A stretch of DNA of 64,000 nucleotides, from assembly GCA_026545765.1 (NCBI GenBank), contig CM048843.1, forward strand, positions 11,121,501-11,185,500. Reading direction: 5' to 3'. This DNA comes from Plantago major. Taxonomy: Eukaryota; Streptophyta; Magnoliopsida; Lamiales; Plantaginaceae. The notes under the pieces were generated by a model. It made no database searches, was not told where the DNA came from, and worked only from the letters and a program-made list of their open reading frames with translations. Positions within the stretch are counted from its first letter, which is position 1, and each line of letters begins with the position of its first letter. Both the position numbers and the translations under genes were made by a program. Shown here piece by piece: positions 21,465 to 32,471 of this stretch.

Positions 21465-22949
21465 TCAGTCCTTAGGCATCTCCATTAATCTAAGATTATG
21501 TCTTGAGGTCAAGAACCGGCTTTCTTGTAGGGGCTTGGTGAAGATATCTGCAAGTTGGTCTTCTGTGCCAATCTTGAGTATCTCTATATTGCCTTTCTCA
21601 ACATGGTCTCTGATGAAGTGATGTCTAACATCAATGTGCTTTGTTCTGGCATGGAACTTGGGGTTCTGTGTGATTGCAATAGCACTTGTGTTATCACAGA
21701 AAATGGGAGTTTTCTCTTCATTGAGTCCATAGTCTCTGAGTTGTTGTTGAATCCACAGAATTTGTGTTAGACAACAACCAGCAGCAATATATTCAGCCTC
21801 TGTGGTAGAAGTTGCAATTGAGTTTTGCTTTTTGCTAAACCATGAGATAAGTCTAGTTCCCAGAAACTGACAAGTTCCTGAGGTGCTTTTCCTATCAAGC
21901 ATTGATCCAGCATAATCAGCATCTGAGTAACCAGCCAAACTCAATCCACTTTCTTTAGGATACCACAAACCTACATCTACTGTACCTTTCACATACCTTA
22001 ATATTTTCATAGCAATGTTGTAATGTGATTGCATTGGATTTGTTTGAAATCTAGCACACACACCAATTGCATATTGAATATCAGGTCTACTTGCAGTAAG
22101 GTAAAGTAGTGAACCTATCAATTTCCTATACTTGTGTTCATCAACACTCTTATCTGATTCAGTATAGGTCATCTTGGTTCCTATGCTCATGGGTATCTTA
22201 GCATTCTTTTCAGAAGGCTTAAGATTGAACTTTGTGAGCATGTCTTTTGCATACTTTGTCTGACTAATGAATATTCCATCATTGAGTTGCTTGACTTGCA
22301 ATCCTAGGAAATAGTTCAATTCTCCCATCATGCTCATCTCAAACTTACTTTTCATGAGATTGGCAAAGTAATCACAAAGTTGCTTGTCCTTAGATCTAAA
22401 TATAATGTCATCAACATATACTTGAACTAAGAGTAGTTTCCCATCATGATTTAAAGTAAATAAAGTTTTATCAACTTCACCTTTCTTGAAACCACTTTCC
22501 AGAAGGTGTTTGGCCAAAGTGTCATACCATGCTCTTGGAGCCTGTTTCAGTCCATATAGAGCTTTCTGTAGCTTATAGACCATTTTACTTTCTGAGGAAA
22601 CTTCAAAGCCAGGTGGTTGTTCAACATAGACTTCCTCAGCAAGTTCACCATTCAAGAATGCACTCTTGACATCCATCTGATAAACTTTAAAGTCTTTATG
22701 AGTTGCAAAGGCCAGAAAGAGTCTTATTGCATCCAATCTGGCAACTGGTGCATATGACTCATCAAAATCTAAACCTACAGTCTGGGTGAATCCCTTGGCA
22801 ACCAACCTTGCTTTGTTTCTGGTTATTTCACCAGATTCATTCATCTTGTTTCTGAAAACCCACTTAGTTTCAATCACAGATATTCCTTCTACAAATGGAA
22901 CTAGTTTCCAGACTTTGTTTCTCTCAAACTGATCCAACTCTTCTTGCAT
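21465..22949 (-). pseudogene. Element I pol: reverse transcriptase and RNase H
   Basis: A 494-residue open frame covering the copia RT (RVT_2) and RNase H. RT landmarks are [84 protein letters not shown] and the catalytic VYVDDIIF. RNase H landmarks are [34 protein letters not shown] and [11 protein letters not shown]; it ends with [11 protein letters not shown] and a stop. This part alone is intact. The N-terminal continuation of pol (23000-23700) is interrupted by stops, so the polyprotein cannot be made as one chain from this sequence. Confidence 0.93.
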
Positions 22950-22984
22950 TGCAGAGATCCAGTCTTGGTCTCTTAATGCTTCTT

Positions 22985-23720
22985 CTACAGTTTTAGGTTC
23001 AATGTTTGAGATGAAACATCCAAAGAGAGAGAGTTAGCATTTTCGGCTATTGCTCTCCTAGTCCTAACACCTTGATTGATTGGTCCAATCACATCTTTTG
23101 CAGGATGATACTTGATCCATCTCATCATGGGTTTAGGGCTAGTAGGGTCAACATCTATGTGATCTGAATGTGAATCACTATGATTATGACTTGATACTTC
23201 TTCAGTATCTGTGACATTTTGCACCTCAGAGGAGCGGTGAATGTCTGACACTTACTCAGTGTGAGAGATTTCTGGGACATGCCTGTCAGAGAGGTCATTT
23301 CCAGAGTTAGCTCTCTGATAAACATCTTCAGTTTCCATTTCTGGAATTCTCATAGGAAATTCTTCATCATGTCTGAGAATCATCTGGTTGTTACTAGGCA
23401 TTTCATGCTTTTCTTCGTCAGAGTCATCCTCCCTTTCCACAATGATGTTTTTCCTTTCTGAGGGTTCTTCTTCAGAATCCTTTATCATTAGTTCCTTGAA
23501 CCTTTCTGAGAGTTCATCAGCAAGGGGTGTTTTCTTGCTTCCTTCATAGAATACAACATGAACTTATTCTTCAATCTTCTTTGTTCTTTTGTTGTAAACT
23601 CTGTATGCTTTGCTATTCATAGAATAACCAAGAAACACACCTTCATCTGCCTTTGGTTGAAATGTTCTTAGATACTCTTTTCCATTGTTAAGAACAAAAC
23701 ATCTACAACCAAACACTTTG
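22985..23720 (-). pseudogene. Element I pol: broken linker between integrase and RT
   Basis: Frames 23488-23252 and 23251-22985 are adjacent and separated by a stop. Together they encode an acidic linker (SEEEPSERKNIIVEREDDSD), then DPTSPKPMMRWIKYHPAKDV and [19 protein letters not shown] just before the RT. Upstream, [15 protein letters not shown] and VHVVF are the usual copia text after the integrase core. Element II has the same linker unbroken (61763-63544), showing that the stops are secondary. Confidence 0.8.
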
Positions 23721-23890
23721 GATGTTTGATATTAGGGGTCTACCAACCAAGAGTTCATATGGGGTCTTGTCATGGTGTTTGTTTATCAAACATACATTAC
23801 GAGTGTAGCATGTTGTGTTCTGACCTCAACCCAATAAACTTCACTTATTTCGATGTCATTAGCATTGTCCTTCTTTGCTTCTTTAAGGTT

Positions 23891-24830
23891 CTATTTTTCC
23901 TTCTCGCAACACCATTTTGTTGTGGTGTTACGAGAGGAAAGTTGGTGTTGTTTACCTTTGCTGGTACAAAACTCCTTTATGTACTGGTTGACAAACTCAG
24001 TACCATGGTCTGTTCTGATTGCAGATACTTTGTCATTTTTCATGACTTCAAGCTTATTCAGCAAATTTGGTATCTCCACCCAGGCATCAGATTTGTGCTT
24101 TAGAAAGACAACCCAAGTGAATCTTGAGAAGTCATCTACAACAACCAGACCATACTTCTTTCCTGCATAACTAGTTACGGATGATTCAAAAAGATCCATG
24201 TGTAATAGTTGCGTTAATTCTAACACTAGAGTGTCTGGTTTTGGTCTTGAAAGAGATCTTGGATTGTTTCCCCATCCGACAGGCAGAACAGATACCATCC
24301 TTTCTGAAAGATGTTTTGGGAAGACCAACCACTAACTCTTTCTTGGCAAGTTTGTTCAGAGTTTTGAAATTCAAGTGACTCATTCTTTTGTGCCATAACC
24401 AGTGCTCTTCTGTGTGACCTGATTGACTCACCATGAGACATTCTTCAGTTGTGGCAATGCCCAATCGGCAACATAAAGACTACCTTTCCGCCGAGCAACC
24501 AAGACTGTCTGCTTTGACTCATCATCTATAAGTTTGCAATACTTTGCTTTGAATTTCACAGTGAATCCCTTGTCTGCAAACTGGCACATGCTAAATAGAT
24601 TATATTTCAAACCTTTAACATGTAATACGTCAGTGATTGTTAATGATCCTAATTTGACGTTGCGGATCCGGAGAGGATTTAATTCTCCTCCAACCAAATC
24701 GGATGTACGGTCCATGTTGCAAGCTTTGTAGTTAACAGATTTGCTTTGTCTCTGTCATGTGCTTTCGCATCCACTATCAAATAGCCATTGAGCCTTAGTC
24801 CAAGAGGCGTTACGCACGAGAAGCAGGAGT
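23891..24830 (-). pseudogene. Element I pol: protease, pre-integrase and integrase core
   Basis: Near 24765-24785 the reverse strand reads AQWLFDSGC, the copia aspartic protease active site. 24715-24428 continues with LRIRNVKLGSLTITDVLHVK and NLFSMCQFADKGF. 24464-24186 is the pre-integrase zinc-binding part (HKRMSHLNFKTLNKLAKKEL, CSACRMGKQSK). 24328-23891 has the DDE integrase start HMDLFESSV..., GLVVVDDFSRFTWVVFLKHK, AIRTDHGTEFVN; the last catalytic Glu falls in a shifted frame. Each piece sits in a different frame, so the copy is dead or poorly sequenced. Confidence 0.88.
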
Positions 24831-25240
24831 TAGGTTCTTGCCTCAGAGATAGAACCACTTAGACTAAACATTCTTCAGTAGGAATCCACATTTTAGTGAA
24901 TTTCTTGGGAGTTTGTTTTTGTCTAACTTGATCAGAAGGAGATGCAATAAAATCAGTAATTTTGATCTCAATCTTCCTTCTTGGGGTGTTTCTAGGTGTT
25001 CCCTTTGGTGCTTTCGGACCACAGGTTTACGGGGTTGCTTTTCAGCAAACTTAGCCTTTCTGGCCAGGTTCCTTCTAGCTCTGGCATTCAGTTTTTCAGT
25101 GGCTTGAGATTTCTTCCACTTCTGTCTATTGATACATGCAATATCAGCCTTGCGCCATTGTTCTTGTCCTCCTTATATTGTTGCAGAAGGACCTTTCCAA
25201 TAGCACGATAACCAATGCCATTTCGAACACCTTTGGCTTT

Positions 25241-26413
25241 CTAAATGCACTCTTCAGAAGCCTTACTAGTTTCTGCACCATCTTTATTTTCATAAAATGG
25301 TATAGTAGAGAATTTGCCTATTCCAGCAATTCTTCCCTTCCTAGTAATGCAGCAATGTGGATGGTTGCATATCTGAGGGTTGTGTTTCTTTTCAGAAACC
25401 TTATCCACATGTTTCTTGTGAACTTGTTGTTCTTTCAAAGGCTGGGTTGCAACTCCTTTTCCTTTGTCAACTACCCTAGCTTTCTGACCAATGCTATAGG
25501 TGGTTGAAGAACCATTCTGTTGACTTTTTACAAAGGTCAACCTTTCATCACTCTTCTTCAGAGGAGATGAATTACTTGATTGTTCATCAAGTCCAAGTCC
25601 ACCTTTCTCAGAGGGATCTCTCAGATAGGATTGAACCTCAGTGAGAGTGTCACTAGCCTTTGCATAAGATTGGAAGGATAGCTCTTTCTTTCTGAGTTCT
25701 TCATTCTCATAAAGCAGCTTCATCATTTTCTTATTAAGGTCATCCAAGGCTAGTTTGTGAGAATTTTCATTCTCAGATATCTGAGCTTTCAGAAAGGCTA
25801 TTTCAGCGTTCTTGTTCTCAAATACTCTGGTTAGCTCAGAAAACTCTTTTTCAAGAGTTTCTTTGCTTTCCTCTAGAATTCTGGTTTTGGATTGTGCTTC
25901 CAGAAATTCTTTCTCATAACGATCCAATTTACTCTTGACCAACTCCAGATCCTCAATTCCATCATCACTCTCATAGTACATAAATTGTGAATTGTTAGTT
26001 ACCTCATCAGTCATAAGACACATTTCAATGTTGGAGATGTCTGGACCAGCAATCTCAGCAACTCCACACATTTCATTCTTCTTAAGGCCGAAGTCGATTA
26101 CATCGTGGGTGATTCCACACAATTCTGGTGATGGTAGGTTTGAGTCATCTGAATCTCCATCTTCAGAATCTGTCTCAAAGTCTAGAGCATCAAGTTGAAT
26201 TTGAATCTTCTTCCTTTCTTCAGTCAGTAAGGCCCTTTGATTTCTCTTGAAATTTCTTCTGTCCTTCTTGTCACCTGTCTTGAGCTTGTTTAAAGCAGGA
26301 CAATCTCTCTTGAAGTGACCAGGCTTTTGACAATAGAAGCAGATATCATTTCCTATTTCTGCAGCTTCAGTACTAACACCTTTCTGAATGGGGGTGTTCA
26401 GAGAGTTGTTCAT
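25241..26413 (-). pseudogene. Element I gag C-terminal part with CCHC zinc knuckle
   Basis: A 390-residue frame with the nucleocapsid knuckle CFYCQKPGHFKRDC near its start (CX2CX4HX4C). An acidic stretch and a long predicted coiled coil (YEKEFLEAQSKTRILEESKE, EELRKKELSFQSYAKASDTL) follow. Long coiled-coil gag extensions are common in Sirevirus gag. It overlaps the upstream gag frame by 41 bases in another frame, so a single shift separates them. Confidence 0.85.
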
Positions 26414-27365
26414 TTGTATGTTCTTGTACTGATGATAGTTTGGGGCAAAGATGCTTTTTCAGATTTTCTTTAGCTTTTCTTCTCTCAATCTCTTGACTCA
26501 CAAATTTCTTCATGTGTCTTACTGCAAGAGCATTTTCTTCAGATGCATCTTTGGTATCCTTCTTTTCAGAAGTACCTTGAGAAACTAGAGCAACACTTTG
26601 CAACTTTTCAGCTGTTTGTTCTCTCTGAGTTGTCTCATAGTCTACAGTAGCAAGATGAGAGAAGAGCTCTACTGGAGTGATATTTGGCATCCCTTGGTTG
26701 AAATAAAAGAACTTAGTGTGCTCCCAGTTGTGATTGAGACTTCTGACAATAGTCTTAATCTTTTCTGGCTGGGAGTATCTGTTGCTTTCACCAAGTGCAG
26801 CCATATCACTCATAAGAGTAGTAAACCTGAAATCAAGTTCTTCCAGAGTTTCAGTGGGACCTTGTTTGAAGTTTTGGAACTTCAATTTAAGAACTTCGAA
26901 CTTGTTTTCCTTGGTTTTCTCAAATCCGGCACAGATTTTTTCAATCAATTGCCAGGCAACTTTTGCCGTTTTAGCACCCCACAATTTACACTGTATGTGC
27001 TCAGGTGTCGATCTGATGATGATATTACGAGCTTGACCATCCAATCTGTGTCTCTTGGCATCTTCAGATGTCCAGAGCTCTCTTGGCTTGTCTTCATACA
27101 TAATGCTTCCACGAGCAACACGACCACTATCACTAGCAGCCGCATCCTCGTTTCCATCTTCCTGTTCGAGGTTTTTTCTTCCATCAGACACCTCAGTAAC
27201 TTGTTTGAGTTGTCTGATTTTGATAGGCCCTTCATTGATGACATAGATCATCTTGTCACTAATGGCCTCCAGATGGAGCATCATGTTGTTTTTCCATTTC
27301 TCGTAGTTTTCTGGCTTCAGAACGGGTGCATCACTCAGAGACATACCTGTACACTTAACACACAA
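26373..27365 (-). pseudogene. Element I gag N-terminal part
   Basis: A 330-residue frame; the likely start is the second Met (MSLSDAPVLKPENYEKWKNN). It contains the copia gag pattern ENYEKWKNNMMLHLEAI..., AWQLIEKICAGFEKTKENKF, VLKLKFQNFKQGPTETLEEL, RFTTLMSDMAALGE and KIKTIVRSLNHNWE (UBN2-type gag). Gag forms the virus-like particle that packages retrotransposon RNA. The frame ends shortly before the zinc knuckle by a shift near 26400. Confidence 0.88.
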
Positions 27366-27446
27366 ATTATATAGTCCTCAGAAAGGGACAAAGTTCATTC
27401 ACCAGATAATCTGGGGATCTAGGTTCAGTGCAGAAGGCTTGAGAAC

Positions 27447-27463
27447 CTCCTGCTCTGATACCA
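27447..27463 (-). other. Primer binding site of element I (initiator tRNA-Met)
   Basis: Reverse strand TGGTATCAGAGCAGG, two bases inside the 5' LTR. It is complementary to the 3' end of plant initiator methionine tRNA, the usual copia minus-strand primer. Confidence 0.93.
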
Positions 27464-27465
27464 CT

Positions 27466-28873
27466 TGTTGGTCAGATAACGGCAAAGTAAAAGACTAGAG
27501 GAGGGGGGGTGAATAGTCTCTTAAAACTTTTGTCGATAAATACAGTTTCTCAGAAACCTGGGGGTTTCTGATACTTAAATTCAGAGCGCGGAAGACTTGA
27601 AGATAGGTAAGTGCAGAAACAATAAGTATGTGTGTGTGCTTTGCTGAAATGTAAATACAGAAAGGTAAATAACACAGCAAGTATAGTGGTATCTGGAGGT
27701 GGCGTAATCCTCCAACTAATCCACTTCGGTCTTTCTGAGACCTAGAATACACTAGAACAGATAATTGAGTTCACCTTACAATAATCGTATTCTAAGATTC
27801 CCAACCAAATGTTCCCCCTGAGTTATTCCCCAGCTCCTAGAGCTAAGTACTTCCTCTACTCAGATAACCTTGGAGTTATTCCTTGATTTTCCAAATCAAG
27901 TACTTCCTCTACTCCACGCCTTGATGGTGTTGGTTATAAGGTTTGTCAGAGAGGCTTCTCGTATAACTTTTCAGTTATGTTTTCAGAGAGCCTAATAGAA
28001 CAAGACTACTTAATACACTTGTTCAGTGGATGGCGATACGCTCATTCTCGACCAAGTAATTGATGTCCGCTCGAGAATGAGCTTCGTAAAGGTATCCGAT
28101 AGTTCAACTCTTTCACGAATAACAATCTCTTGTTAAGGTTCAGACAACTTAGAACTACTAGTGATTCTTGAGCAATGTAAAGCTTTCGAGAAAGGGTAGT
28201 AGAGTGCTTGAAAGAATACTTTGCTTGATGGTAAGTTTGCAAGATAGAGTTCTCTAAGGTGTGTTTTTCTCAAAGATCTAAGTGTGTGATATATATAGAT
28301 GAATTTGAGAGTCGTTGGAATGATATCCGTTAGACACAATTCAAATTTAGTCCATACTTATCTTGAAATGAGTACTCAGAAGTCCTTGTCTCATGTCTCG
28401 GAGAGGACTGTGCTTCAGCAGCTTTTCCGCCGATGCAATTAATGCACTTGTACTATTTCTTGTCCTGTAGTCTTCAACGGATACATGAGCCTTTCTGATG
28501 GCTTGCATGCTCCATACTCATGATGTCATATGTCCAGAATCATATTTCAAAAGTAAGTAAATACACTTAAGAAAGGATTAAGGACATAGTCTTTCTGAGT
28601 TAGACTAAACCTTGATATCTTCATAAATCTTGTGCAATCTTCAGTCTTCTAATCTTCAGAAAAGCTCCATTGCTAGGATTGATCTTCATGGTCTTCTGGA
28701 AATAAAAATTACACTCAGAGACCTATAATACTAATATAAGATTTACTAGACTAATCATACTCAGTGATTTCCTCTTTTACAATGTTCAAGTGAACCAAGA
28801 GTACTTAATCACCTTTCTGGCTAAGATAAGAACATGTGATGAGTGATCAAAATACTAACAGATATTCCTAACA
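27466..28873 (-). repeat. 5' LTR of element I
   Basis: 1408 bp from TGTTGGTCAG to TCCTAACA, uninterrupted. It matches the 3' LTR over its full length apart from the CACTA site, a 15-bp loss, and scattered differences that lie largely on CAG/CTG sites. It has the CAGAAACC/GGTTTCTG hairpin near 27550-27570, two tandem AAGTACTTCC units at about 27805-27918, and a TATA at about 28289-28297. Confidence 0.92.
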
Positions 28874-28878
28874 ATCTC
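28874..28878 (+). repeat. 5-bp target duplication ATCTC, right copy
   Basis: Second copy of the ATCTC duplication; the LINE reading (KILTKRLSRVI) resumes directly after it. Confidence 0.9.
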
Positions 28879-30376
28879 TAAAATTCTCACGAAGAGATTG
28901 AGTCGTGTCATTAATTCGGTTGTTGATGAAAGCCAATCTGCGTTCTTGCCAGGAAAGGTAATCCATGATAACATCTTCCTGGATAGTGAGCTTGTTCGAG
29001 GTTACGACCGAAAGGCTATCTCTCCTCAGTATGATATGAGATGGATCTCGGAAAGGCTTTGAATCTTTTGAATGGAGGGCGCAATCGATTACGAAGAGAT
29101 GGGATTCCCGGCACAGTTTGTGACTTGGATTATGAGATGTGTAACGTCGGTCTCCTATCGTTATGTAATTAATGGCTCCCCCTCGAAGCTTTTAAAAGCT
29201 AAGCGAGGGCTCCGACAAGGTGACCCTATTTCCCCACAACTGTTTGTTATTATGATGGAATACCTTCACCGAGTACTTAGCCTTCTTAAGAGGGATCCGA
29301 ATTTTAATTTCCATCCCCGTTGCGAAGAATTGGGTATAACTAATATGTGCTTCGCTGATGACCTTCTCCTCTTTGCCCGAGGTGATCTTCGATCAGTAGA
29401 GCTGCTACTTGACCATTGCCGCATTTTTTCAGCTTCCACGGGTTTATCTGCGAACCCCGGAAAGTGTCAGATTTTCCTGGGAGGCGTTGCTCGATCTGAT
29501 AGGGACGCAATTGTGCATATGACGGGTTTTAAGATAGGCAAGTTACCTATAAAGTACCTCGGGGTACCTCTATCCACTCGAAAACTTACCATTCGAGATT
29601 ACCAGCCACTGATTGACCGAATCACATCTCGCATTCGGCACTGGACATCTAAGCTGCTTAGCTATGCCGGTAAATTTCAGCTTATTCGTAGTGTGCTTCA
29701 TGCCATGACCAGCTACTGGATACAGGTTTTCCCGCTCCCATCAGCTGTCCTCAAGCGCATTGAATCTATCTGTCGCTCTTTCCTGTGGAGTAACACTGAT
29801 GCTATTACCAGAAAAGCACCTGTTGCATGGGAAAAAGTTTGCGATGAGAAGAATCATGGGGGCCTCAATTTGATTTCCCTTGCTAATTGGAATAAGTGCA
29901 CCATTGCTAAATTACTTTGGAACCTGTGCATCAAAGCGGACAAGTTGTGGGTGAAATGGATACATTTTTATTACATAAAGGACCGCAATGTCATGGATGT
30001 CATGATAAATGCGAATTGCTCCTGGATTATGAAAGGTGTAATGAAGGCACGTTCACTTGTGCAATCCTCTCATATATGGCCGATGACGCTGATGGCTCCT
30101 AAGTTCCCTACCAGGCTATTATACAAGGAGATTCGAGGTACCAAACATGATGTCAAATGGAAGAAGTTTTGGTTCGGAAACAAGGAAAGTCCTCGGGCTA
30201 TGTTCTGTACCTGGATGGCTCTCCATGAGCGCTTGGCAACCCGAGACAGGATCCGCATATGGGACCCTGGCATTGACCCATCCTGCATGTTCTATCCGCA
30301 AGCAGAAATCCAACAGCACTTATTTTTCGAATGTCCCTATACGAATCGTATCTGGGGCCGGGTGATGAAATGGATG
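28879..30376 (+). pseudogene. LINE ORF2, reverse transcriptase and zf-RVT-like domain
   Basis: Continues the LINE interrupted at 8404. KILTKRLSRVINSVVDESQS, AFLPGKVIHDNIFLDSELV and RGYDRKAISPQ follow YKII of the other side. Two indels near 29035-29070 break the MDLGKA block. From 29072 the frame is open for over 430 codons: MRCVTSVSYRYVINGSP, RGLRQGDPISPQLF, the catalytic CFADDLLLF (29348-29374), LPIKYLGVPLSTRKLT, then the Trp-rich zf-RVT region (PRAMFCTWMALHERLATRDR, HLFFECPYTNRIWGRVMKWM). The apparent stop after WMC comes from the TGTTAG start of the solo LTR. Confidence 0.9.
30372..30376 (+). repeat. 5-bp target duplication GGATG, left copy
   Basis: GGATG before the solo LTR; an identical GGATG stands at 32075-32079. 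Confidence 0.92.
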
Positions 30377-32074
30377 TGTTAGATATTTTGTTAGAAATAT
30401 CTGTTTAGATTTTGATTAGCAACATGATGACTTATCTTAGTCTCAGAAAGGTGATTAGTACTCTTGGTTCACTTGAACATTGTAAAAGAGGAAACCCACT
30501 AAGTATGATAGTCTAGCTAATCTTGTATAGGATGTTAGGTCTCAAAATGTAATTTTTATTTTATGTAAGAGAAGACCAAGAAGAAGACATCCAATGTAAA
30601 GCTCAACATTGAAGACTTGAAGAAAACTGCACAATCGATCGATTGTTCGATATCTTAGCCAGATATCTTAAAGACACAAATAGTTTCAAACAAACTATGT
30701 CATAAGAGATATCTGAGAAATAAGATACATATCTGAAAAACAAGGAAAGTGTCCACAGATATCTATTCTCAGATACCTTGAGCTTTAACCACGTTTACGA
30801 AGAGAAATATATATTGCAAATGAGTTGTTTCAATAAATACAAGTGATATCTCAAGAATGAAGATAAGGACGCAACGAATCGATAACACTAGTCTACGACA
30901 TAAAGCATAGTTCCGTTGACACTACAGGACAAAAAGTATAGTACAATGCATTTAATGCACGGACAGAGATGTCTGAATAAAAGCAACGACAACTTCTGAG
31001 AAGAAGACAAAACCTGCTACAGTACTATACACAGATATCGATAGTTTAAATTTGAGCCTAACGGATACTATTCAAACGGCACTCAAATTCATCTATAAAT
31101 ATCAACACTTAGACTGCTTGAGAAGACACCTTAGACACTGAACACCTTGAACTGCATATAAACGCTGATCGTCTTACTCTCTCTCAAAGCATCTTACTTA
31201 TTCTCAAACGCTTTCTGTTGCGACCAAAGCTTTTGATCTTGAGTAAACATTGAAGTTCTAAGTGTCCTGATCCTAAACAAGCAAAGCTATCTGTGAAGGA
31301 GTTGAATCAAAAGATCAACTATCTGAGATTCATTCTCTTGAACAGATATCATAAGACTTGGTCAAGAAATCGAACAAGATACCATACACTGTAAAGTGTA
31401 TTAAGTAACTTGATTCACAGAGCTATCTGATTAACTGAAAAGTTATTAAGACGCTCATCTGACAACTCAAACCAAAACCAACACCATAACTGGCGTGGAG
31501 TACAGGAAGTACTTAGTTTGAAAAATCAGGGAATAACCCCAAGGTTACCGGAGTATAGGAAGTACTTGATTTGGGAAACTAAAGAATAACTCCAAGGTTA
31601 TTGAGTATAGGAAGTACTTAGCTTGGAAAGCTAGGGAATAACTCAAAGGTTTCTGAGTATAGGAAGTACTTGGCTGTGAAAGCCGGGGAACAACTCAGGG
31701 GGAACATTTGGTTAGGAATCAATTGTTAAGAATCTTAGAATAGGATTATTGTAAGGAAATCTCAATTATCTGTTCTAGTGAATTCTAGGTCTCTGATAGA
31801 CCGAAATGGATTAGTTGGAGGATTACGCCACCTCCAGATACCACTATACTTGATGTGTCATTTACGTTTCTGTATTTATACCTCAGCAACACACACACAC
31901 TTATTAACTGTTTCTGCACTTATCTTTATTAAGTCTTCCTCACTTTGATTCTAAGTATCAGATATCTATTCAGATATCTGAGAAATAGTTGTTATCGACA
32001 AAAGTTTTAAAAGACTATTCACCCCTTCCCCCCCCCCCCTCTAGTCTTTTACTTTGCCGTTATCTGGACCAACA
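30377..32074 (+). mobile_element. Solo LTR of the element-II family
   Basis: 1698 bp, TGTTAGATATTTTG...TCTGGACCAACA, flanked by GGATG duplications. It is the reverse complement of the LTR at 51662-54630, so its transcription would run on the forward strand. It carries palindromes CAGATATCTG, four tandem GTATAGGAAGTACTT units (31496-31690) and a TATAAAT at 31094-31100. No internal region remains, which indicates LTR-LTR recombination after insertion into the LINE. Confidence 0.93.
31496..31690 (+). repeat. LTR-internal tandem repeats, four units of about 60-65 bp
   Basis: Each unit has GAGTATAGGAAGTACTT, then GGGAA(T/C)AACTC with AAGGTT. LTRs of element I have only two units; the LTR of element II also has four (53325-53530). 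Confidence 0.85.
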
Positions 32075-32471
32075 GGATGCATATCAACCGTACACCCCAC
32101 GGCTGGAGCATGGAATTGGACGTGATGTGCAGGCGCTTCGGGGGCAAACATTGGAAAGCAAAGCTCTTGAAAAGCGCCTTTGCGGAAACAATTTATGCCG
32201 TTTGGATGGAAAGTAAAGCGGTCTACTTCTAGAAGCAACCCGCAAATCAACACCTTGAGGAGAAAATTATAGATACTTTAATTACTAGAGCTTGGACTGA
32301 TCCTCGATTGCGGGCACATTGTGCACGTTTAATGTTAGCTTGATAGATTAACGTTTTACCTTGTCTCTACTAGTCATTTAGAGTATTCTGGATCCTTAGA
32401 TCGGCGTGTACTTAACTGATTGGAAGGAAATAAAAGTTTAATGTTCGTTCCAAAAAAAAAAAAAAAAAAAA
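32075..32471 (+). pseudogene. LINE 3' end: ORF2 C-terminus, 3' UTR, poly(A)
   Basis: After the GGATG duplication the ORF2 text continues: HINRTPHGWSMELDVMCRRF, KLLKSAFAETIYAVWMESKA and TLITRAWTDPRLRAHC, with one internal stop near 32230. A 3' UTR of about 110 bases follows, and a run of A from 32452 to 32471 marks the LINE 3' end. Confidence 0.85.

Larger units (their letters stand above)
8405..28873 (-). mobile_element. Sirevirus-like Ty1/copia element I
   Basis: Complete but decayed element, 20.5 kb including a 5.2-kb nested CACTA (about 15.3 kb net). On the reverse strand the order is 5' LTR (27466-28873), PBS for initiator tRNA-Met, gag, zinc knuckle, protease, integrase, RT, RNase H, a large accessory ORF3, polypurine tract and 3' LTR (8405-15022). 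LTRs are TG...CA and target duplication is ATCTC. Long LTRs (about 1.4 kb), large size and an extra gene after pol are typical of the Sirevirus (Maximus/SIRE) lineage; lineage assignment is by architecture only. Confidence 0.9.
5417..32471 (+). mobile_element. L1-type LINE, split by two LTR-element insertions
   Basis: A plant L1-like non-LTR retrotransposon whose parts lie at about 5417-8404, 28879-30376 and 32080-32471. The order is a Pro-rich/DUF4283-like ORF1, AP endonuclease, reverse transcriptase, zf-RVT-like domain, a short C-terminal region and a poly(A) tail of about 20 A at 32452-32471. The reading continues across each insertion once the LTR element and one copy of its 5-bp duplication are removed. 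The element itself is about 4.9 kb, short for the family. Part of the span before the KAPG motif near 8160 and part of the first RT block near 29040 appear deleted. The 5' boundary is approximate. Dead element. Confidence 0.85.

Noticed and set aside
28000..28015. Excision footprint (ACTACT) in the 5' LTR of element I
   Set aside because: The duplicated ACT could be a CACTA footprint, but LTRs of one element start identical, and the filled sister LTR is explained by a single insertion into ACTACT followed by loss of the left tip; a footprint is not needed.
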